Below are positions 32,461 to 34,957 of a DNA stretch of 34,957 nucleotides, piece after piece; within the stretch, counting starts at the first letter, position 1, and every line of letters begins with the position of its first letter. The notes under the pieces were generated by a model. That model worked only from the letters and a program-made list of their open reading frames with translations, searched no databases and was not told the DNA's origin. The stretch covers positions 1-34,957 of the forward strand of contig NZ_QEIH01000014.1 in the NCBI RefSeq assembly GCF_003260195.1. The letters run 5' to 3'. Origin of the DNA: Lutibacter citreus. Its GTDB lineage: Bacteria > Bacteroidota > Bacteroidia > Flavobacteriales > Flavobacteriaceae. The translations under genes and the position numbers were made by a program.

Positions 32461-33690
32461 ATGAATACAAAAAAAATATACGGGTTTTTAATTGCAATCA
32501 CCTTCTTAATCTCATGTTCAACAGAAGGTAATATTGAGAGTAATAATGAGGTCAATAAAATTTCAACAAGGCTTCAAGGGTCTTGGGGAGCTCGTTTGTA
32601 TGTAAGAGGTGGAGAAACGTTAGATGATTACGTTAAAACTGATTCTGATGGTGGTAAAGGATATGACTATGTGGCGGGTGCTAAAGAAATAATAAGCAGT
32701 TATCCTACTATGGGACATATAATCACCAATGCAACTAATAATGCAAAATCACATTTATGGACCTTAAGAACAAACGAAAATGTAGAGGCTGTAATGGGCG
32801 TTTCAGGCGCAATTATAGATGAAGAATTTGTACCGAGCTTAGCAAACGAACAAGTGATTATTAATGTTATTACGGAGTTTAAAAATGCAAATAAAAAAGT
32901 GATTCTGTATTTAAACGGAATGAGCCCTGCGCAAAGAGCTACAACAGATGGAGCTGCCGCATGGAATAACTATGTAAGCAATTATTTTGCGGGTAACGAA
33001 CATAAAGCATGGATGAATTTTTGTGAAGGTTATATAAAACGTTTTGCTGAAATGGGAGTAGATGGTTATTGGATAGATGCCTTTTCAAGCTACCCTGGCA
33101 ACAATACTGAAAGAGGAGAATTTGTTCAAATGATACGTAATGTTGATCCAGATATAATGGTAACAACAAATCTAGCAAAGGATTATTTCACAGATGAAAA
33201 TGGTGTTTTTTTAAAAGTTGATAGCGATGGTATAGGTGATACAAATGATATTGATTATAAAATTATAAAAATGACGGCTATGGATCCATGGTCAGACTTT
33301 ACTGCAGGCCATATTACACCTTTAGGGCAAGGAGCTCCACCTAATTCTTGGGCTTACGAAGAATTTACAGTACCAGACATTCAATCATCACCTACAACAT
33401 CTTATGATGGCTCTAAACTAGCAACAAAACATTTATTTTTACCAATAAGATCAACTTGGTCTAGTGAAAGATCTAATTTAATGTTTCAGGGAGAACAAGC
33501 ATATCGATTTGTAAAAAACATTACAGATGCAGGAGGTGCTGTCACTTTTTCAACAACTACAGATATAGACGGAACTACTGTGGAAGATGAGGAAGCCGTG
33601 TTAAAATATGTTGATCAACAACTTAAAGCCAATGCAGCTCCATCAGAATATGTTCGTCCTGAAGGTGCTTTTCTTGTTGGAGAAGAATAA
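32461..33690 (+). CDS. Lipoprotein with glycoside-hydrolase-like TIM barrel
   Basis: 409 residues with lipoprotein signal MNTKKIYGFLIAITFLISC (Cys19). The body reads like a (beta/alpha)8 barrel: WGARLYVRGG, HIITNATNN, KKVILYLNGMSP, and FAEMGVDGYWIDAFSSYPG. In the last, the Asp after a hydrophobic strand resembles a catalytic or substrate-binding acid of glycoside hydrolases, followed by a DPDIMVTTNLAKD strand. A conserved DxDGIGDTNDID loop could bind a metal. I do not recognise the exact family. Surface polysaccharide degradation is likely for a Flavobacterium-type lipoprotein, but not shown. Its base composition is less AT-rich than its neighbours. Confidence 0.65.
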   Translation: MNTKKIYGFLIAITFLISCSTEGNIESNNEVNKISTRLQGSWGARLYVRGGETLDDYVKTDSDGGKGYDYVAGAKEIISSYPTMGHIITNATNNAKSHLWTLRTNENVEAVMGVSGAIIDEEFVPSLANEQVIINVITEFKNANKKVILYLNGMSPAQRATTDGAAAWNNYVSNYFAGNEHKAWMNFCEGYIKRFAEMGVDGYWIDAFSSYPGNNTERGEFVQMIRNVDPDIMVTTNLAKDYFTDENGVFLKVDSDGIGDTNDIDYKIIKMTAMDPWSDFTAGHITPLGQGAPPNSWAYEEFTVPDIQSSPTTSYDGSKLATKHLFLPIRSTWSSERSNLMFQGEQAYRFVKNITDAGGAVTFSTTTDIDGTTVEDEEAVLKYVDQQLKANAAPSEYVRPEGAFLVGEE

Positions 33691-33786
33691 ATACAATTAA
33701 AACGATTTGTTAAGACCGTACAAGCTTAATTGCCTGGTTTTATACAACTTACTAAAACATTCCCTAATTTTCTACTATGTAATTTA

Positions 33787-33841
33787 TTTACTAAATTAGG
33801 AGAATTAAACACGCAACAAACAATATACAAGATTGTTGTGC
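33787..33841 (+). repeat. Promoter-bearing site element P3, ends in GTTGTGC core
   Basis: TTTACTAAATTAG (33787-33799), CGCAAC (33812-33817) and GTTGTGC (33835-33841) have the same spacers (13 and 17) as the element at 579-632. ACACGCAACAAA is shared exactly with 601-612. TAAATTAG (33792-33799) is a plausible -7 box for the LolA-like gene, although no TTG stands at the 16-base distance. The gene behind has no matching tail. Confidence 0.55.
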
Positions 33842-33925
33842 TTCATTATTACAATACTATTATTAACCATAAAAATCTTTATAGTGTTAATTCAATTATA
33901 GATATTTAAACAAAAATAATACAAT

Positions 33926-34564
33926 ATGAAATTAATTCTAACACTTTTAACATTACTAACGTTCACTGCCTTAATACAAGATGAGAAATCACAAGCCATT
34001 CTTGATAATTTATCGGAAAAGTTAAACGAAAGCAACTCTTTTTATATTGAATTCAGCGTCAACATCAAGAATTCTGTGACTGGTATTGATGAAAATCAAT
34101 CTGGAATTGGATGGGTAAAAGGAGATCATTTTCTTAGTTCTTTTCGAGACAATACTATCATTTCTAATGCTATTATAACTTGTACAATTATAAAAGAAGA
34201 AAAAACCATTTACAAAACGGATGCTGATGAAGAAGATGATGAAATGTTGAATCCAAAAAAGTTAATGACATTATGGGAAAGCGGATTTAAGAACAAATAT
34301 GGGAAAGAAACTACATTGAATGGAGAGACTGTTCATGTTATATACTTATACCCTAAAAATCCTGCAAATGTTGATTATAAAACATTAACCCTATATATCT
34401 CTAAATCTGCTAACGAACTTAAGAAAATAGGTTTTAAAATGAAGGACGAAACAATAATGACTTATCTTATTACTAAATATAATTCAAACCCAGTAATAGA
34501 TGATTCTATATTTATTTTTAACAAGAGTAAATATCCAGGATATACGGTAATTGAGGACAATTAA
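33926..34564 (+). CDS. LolA-like outer-membrane lipoprotein carrier protein
   Basis: 212 residues with a signal peptide (MKLILTLLTLLTFTALIQ). The sequence follows the LolA/LolB half-barrel pattern: QAILDNLSEKLNESNSFYIEFSVNIKN, GWVKGDHFLSSF, then NPANVDYKTLTLYISKSANELKKI. It is expected in the periplasm, carrying lipoproteins toward the outer membrane. Flavobacterial lolA usually sits beside ftsK; this one does not, so it is probably a paralogue. The P3 element lies upstream and may give it its promoter. Confidence 0.8.
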   Translation: MKLILTLLTLLTFTALIQDEKSQAILDNLSEKLNESNSFYIEFSVNIKNSVTGIDENQSGIGWVKGDHFLSSFRDNTIISNAIITCTIIKEEKTIYKTDADEEDDEMLNPKKLMTLWESGFKNKYGKETTLNGETVHVIYLYPKNPANVDYKTLTLYISKSANELKKIGFKMKDETIMTYLITKYNSNPVIDDSIFIFNKSKYPGYTVIEDN

Positions 34565-34785
34565 TAATTTGTGTTAAATAGAATTATTTGATATTCATTA
34601 CATTTCAAAATATATTAATGAGGCAAAAAATAACGTATTGCAATTCTTGAAAATGAAAGAATGGTTTGGTGAAAATACAAAAAACGAATTGCCAAGATTG
34701 ATTATCTTTATGTTCAAAAAATTAATACTATTGCCAACAATGGTAATCGTTGCACAAGGCATTAAAAAACATAAAAACACAACTC

Positions 34786-34817
34786 AAAAGCTTCTTTTTA
34801 AGGGGCTTTTGTTTTTT
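34786..34817 (+). terminator. Intrinsic terminator
   Basis: AAAAGCTTCT (34786-34795) pairs with AGGGGCTTTT (34801-34810), including two G-U pairs, with a TTTTA loop. GTTTTTT follows. This is a typical flavobacterial terminator. It lies inside a weak open frame (34638-34868), which argues against that frame. It may serve the LolA-like gene some 220 bases upstream. Confidence 0.7.
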
Positions 34818-34903
34818 ACAATAGTAGTTGAATTTCAATTTTTAATGGTTGCTAAGCCTCTTGTTTGAAGTGTAAATAGCGCTTTTATATATAAAACAAA
34901 ATA

Positions 34904-34928
34904 ATGCATTGTTTTTGCATCATTTTTT
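34904..34928 (+). terminator. Small terminator-like hairpin at right edge
   Basis: ATGCA (34904-34908) and TGCAT (34916-34920) form a five-pair stem, followed by CATTTTTT. Together with the hairpin at 34786 it closes the 393-base gene-less right end, in which nothing else is supported. Confidence 0.4.
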
Positions 34929-34957
34929 ATGGTTTTTGTAATGAATTTCAGATATTT

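Noticed and set aside
34638..34868. Open frame of 76 codons with hydrophobic stretches
   Set aside because: It needs a TTG start and a clear intrinsic terminator (34786-34817) lies inside it. No family resemblance. Also contains TTGCCAAC at 34733-34740, but no site follows.

Overview
The window is a piece of a Bacteroidota chromosome, most likely a marine Flavobacteriaceae. It is very AT-rich, carries Bacteroidota-style -7 promoter boxes (TAnnTTTG-like), and encodes many short N-terminal lipoprotein signals (LIGC, FISC, IYSC, LISC) and outer-membrane or secreted proteins. Its genes are separated by long AT-rich spacers. No rRNA, tRNA or CRISPR array was seen.

Layout. Positions 1-506 hold the 5' end of a minus-strand group II intron whose reverse-transcriptase ORF has been deleted down to a maturase fragment. 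Positions 627-5406 and 22737-26190 are two stretches of a cassette array. Single genes, all on the plus strand, are separated by conserved non-coding sites of about 55-140 bp that end in a GTTG-type core. Cargo includes an HExxH lipoprotein, a CPBP protease, a trypsin-like lipoprotein, an MtfA-like peptidase, an APH-type kinase, a CrtO-like membrane protein, a small lipoprotein, a coiled-coil protein and two HEPN-like proteins. Related or decayed sites also precede genes at 17995, 20925, 26874, 29869 and 33926.

Between the stretches lies ordinary chromosome: rsgA (6689), a TPR histidine kinase (7913, minus), a penicillin-acylase family enzyme (11043), and an unusual RmlD-COG4091 fusion (13426, minus). 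Two Crp/Fnr regulators follow (16074, 17995), with a frameshifted secreted-protein gene and a DUF6326-like gene between them. A GlcG-like protein and a beta-propeller-Dabb fusion come next. The right third has an esterase with a CBM20-like tail, a serine hydrolase with TPRs (minus), an outer-membrane beta-barrel protein, an ICMT-CPBP-glycoside-hydrolase-like run and a LolA-like gene.

Main result. In seven cassettes the first 9-12 bases (head) are the reverse complement of the cassette's own last 9-12 bases (tail), and not of the neighbouring cassette's head. That is the end logic of integron cassettes that circularise through a folded attC site. The sites fit the integron consensus RYYYAAC/GTTRRRY only at the AAC/GTT ends, and no integrase gene lies in the window. 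I therefore propose an integron-like, possibly undescribed, cassette system of Flavobacteria, with a co-resident group II intron and promoter-bearing sites (579-636, 17914-17970, 33787-33841).
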